DNA of 64,000 bases from Paralichthys olivaceus (Eukaryota; Chordata; Actinopteri; Pleuronectiformes; Paralichthyidae), in assembly GCF_024713975.1 (NCBI RefSeq), contig NC_091106.1, positions 9,713,001 through 9,777,000 on the forward strand, given 5' to 3'. Each line of letters starts with the position of its first letter. Within the stretch, counting starts at the first letter, position 1. A model generated the notes under the pieces. It searched no databases. It saw only the letters and a program-made list of their open reading frames with translations, and was not told the origin of the DNA. Made by a program: the position numbers and the translations under genes. Shown in pieces: positions 26,526-36,563 of this stretch.

Positions 26526-26961
26526 GAAATGATGATTGAAGCTGCACATGAACTCAAATGATTGTGTCCATATTTGAGAATTTCAGACTTTCCTCCGGTA
26601 ATTACAATCAGGTATTAAAGCATCATTTGTCAATTTTAACTGTTATCTGACTTCATTTTTTTAGTTGTTAATGGACATTCCATACATAGATAATGTTTGA
26701 AGGTTTAAATACAGGGAGGAACTGATTTACCACAGATTTTTGTTTAATGTTCTTCTGCTTATTTCATACATTTTCCATCTTTCTATTCAGACTGTAAAAA
26801 TATAAAGCATTGAGTGATCTTATAAAGGACCAACTACAGAGGAAAACTAGGAATCTCTTCTTCCTTTGATGACATTTTCTGTTCAACAATACAGAAGCTA
26901 TTTTGTCAGGAGTTGGCTTAGTGACTCAGGTTCCAGCCATACAAGCACAGTTGGCACCAGA

Positions 26962-26970
26962 TATAAAAAG
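26962..26970 (+). promoter_or_regulatory. TATA-like box of acyltransferase gene A
   Basis: TATAAAAAG lies 120 bases upstream of the start codon at 27082. The same box is at 31752 in unit B. Assignment is by position and motif only. Confidence 0.5.
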
Positions 26971-27081
26971 TATGAAGTGGATGATTAACAAGTACTGGAC
27001 TCTGAAACTTTTTACTGGAACAGATGAGTTGAAACTGACAGGACAGGAGGAACTGTAACAGTGAGGCTCCACCAGTCAAAC

Positions 27082-28809
27082 ATGAAGGTCCTGAACAAAG
27101 ATGAACTAAAGGTTGCTGAAGGAGTTCTGTTCAAACACCTACCAAAAAGTTATAAGGTATTTAAACCTCAACATGTCACCTTTTAATCGCAGTGCACCTG
27201 TAAACAACTGAAGTGACTGTTTTTCCTGTTTGAAGGTCTACGGCTTCCTGTATGGTTTTAACAGGAACAAACCAAATACACTGGAGGTGGTTGTTGATTC
27301 CTGGCCTGATTTTAAGGTCATCATTTGCCGACCTGATCCCAAGGTGAGTTCATCTCATCGGGTATCTGTTGGGTATGTTGCCACATGGTTGTTTGATTTA
27401 GTGTTTATTTTCCAGGACAAGCTTGCACAGCAGCTCTGGAAAAAGGTGTCATACTACAGCATGGATGCACAAGTTTTACAGGAAATGTTTACAGAAGAGG
27501 ATGTACTTGACTGGAGTACAGATTTCACAGTTGGAGGTGAGTTCAGAGCACTGCAGAGAGCAAGTACTTTCTTGTTCAGTCATGATAGTACTTACAACTG
27601 GACAAACCAGGTTCATAGCTCCATATATATATATAAGTACTTTATGAAAAATGATCCATTATTATCATATAAAAAAATCATAAATAGACATTATTGAATT
27701 AATAATAATAATCTATACAATGTAACATAGAGCTAAAAGTACACAGTTCATAAATAGATCTCCAAGTAATGCTTGTCAGAGGTATCCAGACACAGAAGAA
27801 GTTAAAGGAGACAAAAGAAAAGTGATTTTCTCCACACAACATATTCATTTACTTGAAAAGATCAAATCAGGCCTGAAGCAAACTATTCCAGTTTCTAATT
27901 AACATTTGCTATTTTATTCTCTCTTTATTAAATGTCCATTGTAATTTTCACCTATGAATTCACAGCTGGGCTCTCCTGTGTTGACTATTTCCTCTGTTTC
28001 GGCCAAAAAGACACTTTGCTTTTATTAATAGTAATCCAACCAGATCATTTACTAGTCAGAGATTATTTGTGCACAGTTTTCTTATTAGATTCGTATTAGT
28101 TTTCTTAGAGTTAGTGATGTAAATACTTACTCCACCACTTGTTAAGACAAATAGCTCCATTGTAAAGATATAAATCATTGTTTTCCTAAAGGACTCGACA
28201 AATCCAATGAGCCCACTCTCAAAGAAGTGTCTTCTATCAGACAAGTTTCCATCACAACCTTTACATCGGTGCATCTTCTGTTTTTGGCAGACAGCAGCCA
28301 TCTCCTCACACCAACATTTGGCAGGTATACGCTCAGATCATTAAAAGCACTTTATCTTATGTTTCTCTCCTCTCAGATCTGAGTTTATTGTATTATTTCT
28401 TTCCGACAGTGAGCTTGAATCAAGGATCTCATCTCTTAACCTTTCCCACGTTGACTTGGTGAATAAAACCTGGAAGTTTGGAGGAAACGAACAAGGTTAT
28501 AACATTATTAAACACTTAATTTGCAACTTCCCAACATGCTGCATCACGGACAGACAGGGTGAGCCGGTGTCCTGGATCCTAGTGTATGATTACGGAGCCT
28601 TGGGCCTGTTGTACACTCTGCCAGAGCATAGGGGGAAAGGATATGCCAAAGTCCTGGTCAGCACCATGGCCAAGAGATTCAACGATGAGGGCCACCCAGT
28701 CTTCTGCTTCATAGAGGAGGAGAACATGGTCTCCTACAGGCTCTTTAAAAACCTGGGCTTTACTGAAGATCCTTCATACAGGGCGAAGTGGTTTAACGTC
28801 AGGGTTTGA
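27082..28809 (+). CDS. Glycine N-acyltransferase-like protein, copy A (GLYATL3-like)
   Basis: GLYAT-family enzymes transfer an acyl group from acyl-CoA to the amino group of glycine or another amino acid. Exons: 27082-27156, 27236-27343, 27416-27536, 28192-28324, 28410-28809, giving 278 aa with phases 0, 0, 1, 2. The start MKVLNKDELKVAEGVLFKHL leads into the N-terminal GLYAT domain (VVVDSWPDFKVIICRPDP). The C-terminal GNAT-like domain starts at about residue 155 (LSHVDLVNKTWKFGGNEQ) and contains the acetyl-CoA loop R220-G-K-G-Y-A225 after YTLPEH, ending in LFKNLGFTEDPSYR. Exon 4 was placed from phase and family pattern. No signal peptide is seen. Substrate is unknown. AATAAA lies at 29090. 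The protein differs from copy B only at residue 144 (F here, V there). Confidence 0.9.
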
Positions 28810-29017
28810 TTTCACATGCTTGGAATGTGAAGCTGATACTGTCATAGAAAGTTGGATCTGTATGAAAAAAACATGAATGGAATGTAACCTTAAAATCTGT
28901 CGATGCTGTTGCACATTGTAATTTTAAAGATTTTTGAAATAATTGTAATCTTTTTGATCTTCAAATTTATGTTACATTTTTCTGTTTCTCCAAAGCTATG
29001 CATCCAGATGTGGATCT

Positions 29018-29127
29018 TAATAATAATAATAATAATAATGAGGGACATGCTGTTAATAATACTATTTCCTTTTTATAGCAGATGAGTCAAATAAAAGTCA
29101 TCCATCCATCCATCCATCCATCCATCC
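29018..29127. repeat. (TAA)n and (CATC)n microsatellites, unit A
   Basis: An (AAT)n run at 29018-29038 and a (CATC)n run at 29099-29127 flank the polyadenylation signal at 29090-29095. The unit B counterpart (33947-34051) has fewer CATC units. Confidence 0.85.
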
Positions 29128-29488
29128 GATCTCTTCTCATTAGATATTTCCCCAAAAAGTTGGTGCATCAGTCCAGATGTGTATTACTATTTTTAAACTA
29201 CCAGCAGTTTGAGCTGTATCATAGTTGGTGTGTAAAGAGCAGTGCAGGAGTAATAGTATAATGACCATAACACGTGATTCTTTGGTAAACACGACACGAT
29301 TCTTTTGGTCACACCATGTGCAGAGGAGTGGAAGATAAATGTAGCCTATTAGCAGATAACACGTGATCCTGTGGAATGTTCAGAGAAAAGAAAAATAGCC
29401 AATAGATAAGAAACAATTGGAACACAAATCACCCTGTCTGAACTGAGCATTGTGACAAAGAGGGAAATGCGTTTAAAATGTTAAGACT

Positions 29489-30630
29489 TGTTCGATACCC
29501 CCTCACAGTTGTCATGAAGGAAGAACTTAATGGTTGAGACTAACCCCGTCTTGTGAACCAGGCTGTAAACACGTTTCATTCTGCTCTAAAGTCGGGCTTT
29601 TTAACATGGGAGTCGATGGGAATTGACTCCTTCTTGGAGCCAGCCTCAAGTGGCCACCCAGTGAACTGCAGCTTTTTGCACTTCCGTATTGGCCTCATCG
29701 CTCAGCCCGAGTCGTGGCAGCTCGGTCCGCACGGACGCAGTCTGCTCGGTATGAACGCCTCACCGCACTTGTGCAACATCTTCCTCTCACTCAGCCTTAA
29801 ACTGATGGTCCGTTTTGTATGACAGGATCCGTGGGCCAGGTATGCTCAGCCAGTCAATGACGTCAGAAACTGCTGTTTTGCCTCCCGTGTATATTTTGCT
29901 TCGTCCGATTGTTTCACTTCACTGCTCTCGCTCAGCTGATCGTCGCCTCGCTGCCTTCGTCTCTCTGAATGTGACACTTTGTTTTCCACGGCTCGGCTCG
30001 GCTCGGCTCGGCTCGGCTCGGCTCGGCTCGGCTCGGCTCGGCTCGGCTCGGCTCACTGCAGGCCGTGGCTGCTTCGCCTTCACAGCGGACACCTGGACAT
30101 ATCTGCACAGCTGGCTAAGCTTTGAGTCCCTTTTAGCTTGGGTTACATGTTTGAGTGGACCGTGGGGTTATTTTCCTCCTTCTGACCGGTTGTTTCTTAT
30201 TCTTTAAATAGTTTGTTCTGTGTATTTAGCTTTTGATCCGTTTATTTCATTAGATTAATATGAACTCATTTTCGTTTGAGATTCCTTTTTGTGTGTTTTC
30301 TTTGAATTTGTTGTATTATGGTTATTAAGTTATCAAACCTCGTTTAGCTGTGACAAGTGTCTGCCCCATTGCCACGGCTGATTCTGGTTATCTTCTTTTC
30401 AGAGTCATTGGGCCTTAGTTTAATTATTTTCTAACCCGGTGGCTGTCAACCCCATAGGTCTTTGGTATATTGTGTTTATTTGTAAATTGTTTTTTCCCTC
30501 CGGTTTGATTTTCTTCACAACGTACCTGTGCAAGTGGTCTTCACGTGTGACTGGGGTGTTTTTTCTTGTTTTGGTTTTTTGTGATCCCTCATCCCTGGTC
30601 GACCCATCCCCCCATTGGTAAGCCTCAGCT
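29489..30630. mobile_element. Insertion of unknown family, only in duplication unit A
   Basis: Units A and B agree up to GCGTTTAAAAT (29468/34395) and again from CGGGGAG (30636/34630). Between them, A has about 1.1 kb unrelated to the 235 bases in B. The A segment contains a stretch like repeats seen in many fish genomes (near 29605-29700: GGGAGTCGATGGGAATTGAC, GCCTCAAGTGGCC) and a (GGCTC)13 run. It has no long protein-coding frame with recognisable domains. It could be a retroelement or LTR fragment; terminal repeats were not found. Confidence 0.5.
29990..30054. repeat. (GGCTC)13 pentanucleotide repeat
   Basis: Thirteen perfect GGCTC units inside the unit A insertion; strikingly GC-rich against AT-rich surroundings. 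Confidence 0.95.
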
Positions 30631-30941
30631 CCTGATCGGGGAGTAGCTGAAAGACGCAGAGACCCAGCTAAGACATCTACCGCGATCACTACTGGTTTGT
30701 AAAGTCAGATTGGAACTCATTGATTCATGTCAGTCTCATATAAATGTATCTTCTATCCTCATCTGCTCAGCAACAATAACTGGACGTATTGTATTATCTG
30801 GATTATGATGAAGCTGTTGTGGTGTTTTCAAGGTGTATGGTAATTTGGTCCAAATCAACAGAGTTCACTCAGACCCTGTCCAGGTGTTAGTGGACACATG
30901 GCCACACTTCACTGATTGTCTGCAGACCACTACATGTGCAG
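30631..30941 (+). pseudogene. Broken 5' fragment of second GLYATL paralogue (unit A)
   Basis: Exon 1 homology at 30632-30694 keeps LKDAETQLRHLPRSLL and a GTTTGT donor. The start codon is absent and codon 7 is TAG (30644-30646) where unit B has CAG. Exon 2 is 30833-30941 (VYGNLVQINRVHSDPVQVL, then DTWPHF). The fragment ends at the CA repeat that joins unit B, so exons 3 onward are missing. Confidence 0.8.
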
Positions 30942-30989
30942 GTAACACACACACACACACACACAGACACACATACACACACACACACA
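30942..30989. repeat. CA microsatellite at the duplication junction
   Basis: A (CA)n run with interruptions, directly followed by CTCCAG and the end of cystatin exon 3. The equivalent CA run in unit B (34845-34860) is followed by unique sequence, which marks this run as the breakpoint. Confidence 0.85.
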
Positions 30990-31016
30990 CTCCAGATGCT
31001 GGAGAATAAATGCTAG
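30990..31016 (+). pseudogene. Terminal fragment of cystatin exon 3
   Basis: Matches 26200-26226, the last eight codons and stop of cystatin, with several substitutions. It is followed by a near-copy of the cystatin 3' UTR including AATAAA at 31310-31315. It has no upstream exons and cannot encode an inhibitor. Confidence 0.85.
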
Positions 31017-31886
31017 AGAGAGAACTGCAAGAGAAACATTCAGCGTTGGCAACGTTTGCAAAAAATAACCTTGATGCAAAAGCAATACTTTGTACTAGAC
31101 AAATCACAAATGTATTTCCACTTTCCTTTGCTTTTTCAATGTATGTTAGATTGATTAACCTCTGACAGTCTCATTGTGCCGCAATACAGAACAACCTATG
31201 CAGTATTACAGAGCAGGTAGTTATGCATAATCTTTAAAGCTGGCAAACAACAAATTATAGTGTGTTGAACTGTTTTGTAGTGGATTGTGGATGTACCCCA
31301 TTCTGTTCTAATAAAGAAATGATGATTGAAGCTGCACATGAACTCAAATGATTGTGTCCATATTTGAGAATTTCAGACTTTCTTCCGGTAATTACAATCA
31401 GGTATTAAAGCATCATTTGTCAATTTTAACTGTTATCTGACTTCATTTTTTTAGTTGTTAATGGACATTCCATACATAGATAATGTTTGAAGGTTTAAAT
31501 ACAGGGAGGAACTGATTTACCACAGATTTATGTTTAATGTTCTTCTGCTTATTTCATACATTTTCCATCTTTCTATTCAGTCTGTAAAAATATAAAGCAT
31601 TGAGTGATCTTATAAAGGACCAACTACAGAGGAAAACTAGGAATCTCTTCTTCCTTTGATGACATTTTCTGTTCAACAATACAGAAGCTATTTTGTCAGG
31701 AGATGGCTTAGTGACTCAGGTTCCAGCCATACAAGCACAGTTGGCACCAGATATAAAAAGTATGAAGCAGATGACCGACTGTAAATGATTTAACAAGTAC
31801 TGGACTCTGAAACTTTTTACTGGAACAGATGAGTTGAAACTGACAGGACAGGAGGAACTGTAACAGTGAGGCTCCACCAGTCAAAC

Positions 31887-32523
31887 ATGAAGGTCCTGAA
31901 CAAAGATGAACTAAAGGTTGCTGAAGGAGTTCTGTTCAAACACCTACCAAAAAGTTATAAGGTATTTAAACCTCAACGTGTCACCTTTTAATCGCAGTGC
32001 ACCTGTAAACAACTGAAGTGACTGTGTTTTTCCTGTTTGAAGGTCTACGGCTTCCTGTATGGTTTTAACAGGAACAAACCAAATACACTGGAGGTGGTTG
32101 TTGATTCCTGGCCTGATTTTAAGGTCATCATTTGCCGACCTGATCCCAAGGTGAGTTCATCTCATCGGGTATCTGTTGGGTATGTTGCCACATGGTTGTT
32201 TGATTTAGTGTTTATTTTCCAGGACAAGCTTGCACAGCAGCTCTGGAAAAAGGTGTCATACTACAGCATGGATGCACAAGTTTTACAGGAAATGTTTACA
32301 GAAGAGGATGTACTTGACTGGAGTACAGATTTCACAGTTGGAGGTGAGTTCAGAGCACTGCAGAGAGCAAGTACTTTCTTGTTCAGTCATGATAGTACTT
32401 ACAACTGGACAAACCAGGTTCATAGCTCCACATTATTGTAGCCTAATGATTTCTGTTTCATGCCACTTTATATTCCCAGTCTATACAGTTCCAAGGTCCT
32501 TTTTACATCACTAGTCATTGTAG

Positions 32524-32571
<48 letters not shown>

Positions 32572-33738
32572 TTTATGAAAAATTATCCATTATTATCATA
32601 GAAAAAAATCATAATTAGACATTATTGAATTAATAATAATAATCTATACAATGTAACATAGAGCTAAAAGTACACAATTCATAAATAGATCTCCAAGTAA
32701 TGCTTGTCAGAGGTATCCAGACAGAAGAATTTAAAGGAGACAAAAGAAAAGTGATCTTCTCCACACAACATATTCATTTACTTGAAAAGATCAAATCAGG
32801 CCTGAAGCAAACTATTCCAGTTTCTAATTAACATTTGCTATTTTATTCTCTCTTTATTAAATGTCCATTGTAATTTTCACCTATGAATTCACAGCTGGGC
32901 TCTCCTGTGTTGACTATTTCCTCTGTTTCGGCCAAAAAGACACTTTGCTTTTATTAATAGTAATCCAACCAGATCATTTACTAGTCAGAGATTATTTGTG
33001 CACAGTTTTCTTATTAGATTCGTATTAGTTTTCTTAGAGTTAGTGATGTAAATACTTACTCCACCACTTGTTAAGACAAATAGCTCCATTGTAAAGATAT
33101 AAATCATTGTTTTCCTAAAGGACTCGACAAATCCAATGAGCCCACTCTCAAAGAAGTGTCTTCTATCAGACAAGTTTCCATCACAACCTTTACATCGGTG
33201 CATCTTCTGTTTTTGGCAGACAGCAGCCATCTCCTCACACCAACAGTTGGCAGGTATACGCTCAGATCATTAAAAGCACTTTATCTTATGTTTCTCTCCT
33301 CTCAGATCTGAGTTTATTGTATTATTTCTTTCCGACAGTGAGCTTGAATCAAGGATCTCATCTCTTAACCTTTCCCACGTTGACTTGGTGAATAAAACCT
33401 GGAAGTTTGGAGGAAACGAACAAGGTTATAACATTATTAAACACTTAATTTGCAACTTCCCGACATGCTGCATCACGGACAGACAGGGTGAGCCGGTGTC
33501 CTGGATCCTAGTGTATGATTACGGAGCTTTGGGCCTGTTGTACACTCTGCCAGAGCATAGGGGGAAAGGATATGCCAAAGTCCTGGTCAGCACCATGGCC
33601 AAGAGATTCAACGATGAGGGCCACCCAGTCTTCTGCTTCATAGAGGAGGAGAACATGGTCTCCTACAGGCTCTTTAAAAACCTGGGCTTTACTGAAGATC
33701 CTTCATACAGGGCGAAGTGGTTTAACGTCAGGGTTTGA
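31887..33738 (+). CDS. Glycine N-acyltransferase-like protein, copy B (GLYATL3-like)
   Basis: Same family and activity as copy A. Exons: 31887-31961, 32043-32150, 32223-32343, 33121-33253, 33339-33738, giving 278 aa with identical phases and exon lengths. The predicted protein is identical to copy A except V for F at residue 144, near the end of exon 4. All splice sites and the RGKGYA acetyl-CoA loop are intact, so both copies look functional. Intron 3 is longer here because of extra sequence and a TA microsatellite (32527-32568). TATA-like box at 31752 and AATAAA at 34019. Confidence 0.9.
32527..32568. repeat. TA microsatellite in copy B intron 3
   Basis: About 20 TA units. Copy A has only a short TATATATATATA at the same place and lacks about 100 bases before it. 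Confidence 0.9.
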
Positions 33739-34018
33739 TTTCACATGTTTGGAATGTGAAGCTGATACTGTCATAGAAAGTTGGATCTGTATGAAAAAAA
33801 CATGAATGGAATGTAACCTTAAAATCTGTCGATGCTGTTGCACATTGTAATTTTAAAGATTTTTGAAATAATTGTAATCTTTTTGATCTTCAAATTTATG
33901 TTACATTTTTCTGTTTCTCCAAAGCTATGCATCCAGATGTGGATTTTAATAATAATAATAATAATAATGAGGGACATGCTGTTAATAATACTATTTCCTT
34001 TTTATAGCAGATGAGTCA

Positions 34019-34024
34019 AATAAA
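34019..34024 (+). terminator. Polyadenylation signal of acyltransferase copy B
   Basis: AATAAA about 280 bases after the stop codon, in the same context as 29090-29095 in unit A. Confidence 0.65.
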
Positions 34025-34619
34025 AGTCATCCATCCATCCATCCATCCATCCGATCTCTTCTCATTAGATATTTCCCCAAAAGGTTGGTGCATCAGTCCA
34101 GATGTGTATAACTATTTTTAAACTACCAGCAGTTTGAGCTGTATCATAGTTGGTGTGTAAAGAGCAGTGCAGGAGTAATAGTATAATGACCATAACACGT
34201 GATTCTTTGGTAAACACGACGCGATTCTTTTGGTCACACCATGTGCAGAGGAGTGGAAGATAAATGTAGCCTATTAGCAGATAACACGTGATCCTGTGGA
34301 ATGTTCAGAGAAAAGAAAAATAGCCAATAGATATGAAACAATTGGAACACAAATCACCCTGTCTGAACTGAGCATTGTGACAAAGAGGGAAATGCGTTTA
34401 AAATATTGACACTTGATATGTGATAAACTACAATAAACCAGATTTTACGTTTTGTTTTCTCTTTTCAAATTAGCGCTCGATGTTCGTGTCGAAAGTGCGA
34501 ATCGATAATCAACCACTGCGCCTGACTGTTGCTCCAGCACAGCTGATCTCACAACCATAAACATAGAAACTCCTTTACTGCAGGTCACATGTTTTTACAG
34601 ATCAGAGAACATCACCAAC

Positions 34620-36021
34620 ATGGAGCTGACCGGGGAGCAGCTGAAAGACGCAGAGACCTCATCTGCTAGGTAACAATAACTGAACGTGCTGTATTATCTG
34701 GATTGTGATGATGCTGTTGTTGTGGTGTTTTCAAGGTGTATTGTAATTTGGTCCAAATCAACAGAGTCCGCTCAGACCCTGTCCAGGTGTTAGTGGATAC
34801 ATGGCCACACTTCACTGATTGTCTGCAGACCACTACATGTGCAGGTAACACACACACACATACGGATCACAATTATTATGTTGTCATCTACCTTAACAAC
34901 CCCCAAAACGTCCATCTATAATAATAGTAACAAAAATGATAATAATACAAAATGTATAATGCTCAAAGAAACTTTACATCACTTAAAAATTTATTCTGTC
35001 ATTTTTTTAGCCGGTGATCTTTACAGCCTTATGTAGTGACAGAAATACTATCATGACATTATAATGCACTGATCTTTGCATTTTTATTGAATTTTCCACT
35101 AAATGACAAAACATATCAATAAGAAATAAGTTCCATAACCCAGACACCTGATTTCTGTTACATTGCTGACGTTAAGGTACAATTGTAGCTGTGTTTTAAA
35201 CTTTGCTTCTCCTTCCTTACTGTCAAAGTCCTCCCATTGTTGGTGGCATATCATTTAATGATCTGAGAAAGATATGATACCATTTTCTGTCATATTCCGA
35301 CACTTCAAAAGGTTATGAGTTCAAAGATCAGTAGCTCAGTACCATTATTGGGTTTAAATAAGGTGGGCCTGTAAAAGCAAAGCTCAGAAGAGAAACGGAC
35401 ATCACATCAATGTTTTGATCTTTCTGTCTTCTAAATATTCATTCAACATTTGCATAATTAAAGTTTCAAATCAAGGTGGAAATAATTTCTAACAGTGGAA
35501 ATTATTTTACCAAAAATAAACTTATTTTCTTCTGTCCAAGCTATCAGCCTGCAGCACATGGACATATTCAATGCAGTGGCATCAGAAAAACGTGTGTCCA
35601 GCAAAAAACTGGGTGTGTCACATGATATTAGAAGATGTATCCAGGCTTCCCTCTATAGAAAGGTAGAGCCTATCCAAGCAATTACATCTTAATTCTGTAG
35701 ACAGGTCATTATCATCACAGGTTGTCAATAATTCTGCTCTCTGTTATGTTCAGCTCAGGAGTCTCCCTCGGCTCTCTGGATGAATCCCATGTTGGCCTGG
35801 TGGGTCAGACATGGAAGTTCGCAAATGATGACGAGGCTGTGAGGATGATCCGCAACATGATCCCAAACTTCCCCTCCTGCTGCGTGCTGGATGCAGAACG
35901 AAGGCCTGTGTCCTGGATCCTGATGTATGTTTCGTGTGCCATGGGGATGCTGTACACTCTGCCAGAGCACAGAGGCAAAGATGAGCTGAAAATGCAGGTC
36001 AATAAGTCGGGTAGAAGCTGA
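34620..36021 (+). pseudogene. Second GLYATL paralogue, degraded (exons 1, 2, 4, 5 only)
   Basis: Recognisable pieces: exon 1 at 34620-34670 (MELTGEQLKDAET), cut short by a 94-base deletion relative to unit A; exon 2 at 34736-34844 (NRVRSDPVQVLVDTWPHF); an exon 4-like piece at 35541-35662 (SLQHMDIFNAVASEKRVSS); exon 5 at 35754-36021 (SHVGLVGQTWKFANDDEAV, SWILMYVSCAMGMLYTLPEH). No exon 3 is visible between 34860 and 35540. Exon 4 appears to end in phase 0 where exon 5 needs phase 2. The last exon diverges after RGK into DELKMQVNKSGRS and a stop, losing about 50 residues of the acetyltransferase fold. Probably a pseudogene; expression is not excluded. Confidence 0.8.
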
Positions 36022-36563
36022 TGGTTTTTGTCCTCCTACAGCATTGAAAGAGGTTCAGTTGCCTTAAACTGAAATAACCTGCCTCATGGAAATGCACCAG
36101 CAGATCTCCTTTCAAACACCTCAACTCTTTTCTGAAACAGCTGTAGACGTATCACCGGATCTGGAATGAAAAGAAGAAATCATAATGTCAATAATATGCC
36201 TCGTTATTACACTATATTTGTGTTGGAAAATTTTATACATTCATGTTCATTCATGAAGATTTTTTTAACTTAAATAATTTGGTTTACAAAAGGTTGAATA
36301 TAATGAGAAAATACCCATAATAAGTAAATACTGTACCTCCAAACAAATTACTAGTTAACATATCATCTGATTTGATTTCCCTCTTTATTCACCAATTGAT
36401 TAGTTATTTCTTTATTTTCACTAAGTTTATGAAGGCAAACGCTATCGGTGAGATCACATTAATAACTATATAATGATAATGTATCAATGCATTTATTTTA
36501 GACTAAAAATCCATTATGCATTAAAAACCTGAAATTATTTTGAATGGAATGAATCTGACGGCT
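36022..36563. other. Convergent interval, 3' side of mgme1
   Basis: AT-rich sequence between the degraded acyltransferase and the mgme1 stop. Reverse-strand AATAAA motifs occur at about 36384-36389 and 36492-36497 and could serve mgme1. Nothing else is recognised. Confidence 0.55.

Larger units (their letters stand above)
26200..30989 (+). repeat. Segmental duplication, unit A
   Basis: The unit starts in cystatin exon 3 (CTCCAG at 26200) and runs through the cystatin 3' UTR, one intact acyltransferase gene, and exons 1-2 of a second paralogue, ending in a CA repeat. Unit B (30990-34860) repeats the same order, with the second-paralogue exon 2 again followed by a CA repeat. Differences between units are sparse except for a roughly 1.1-kb insertion in A, a 94-bp deletion in B and a microsatellite region difference. 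Confidence 0.9.
30990..34860 (+). repeat. Segmental duplication, unit B
   Basis: Second copy of the unit described at 26200-30989, in direct orientation and immediately adjacent. Its right edge is the CA run at 34845-34860, after which the second paralogue continues with sequence not present in unit A. Confidence 0.9.

Noticed and set aside
27966-28100. Alternative exon 4 for acyltransferase copy A, beginning after a CACAG acceptor
   Set aside because: It stays open but has no donor giving the phase 2 needed by exon 5; the exon at 28192-28324 fits phase at both ends and the family pattern.
28056-28301. 81-codon antisense frame, repeated at 32985-33230
   Set aside because: It is exactly opposite acyltransferase exon 4 in both units; its duplication follows from the segmental duplication.
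29815-30207. 130-codon open frame in the unit A insertion
   Set aside because: Its repeated RLGSA segment is only the translation of the GGCTC repeat; no domain is recognisable.
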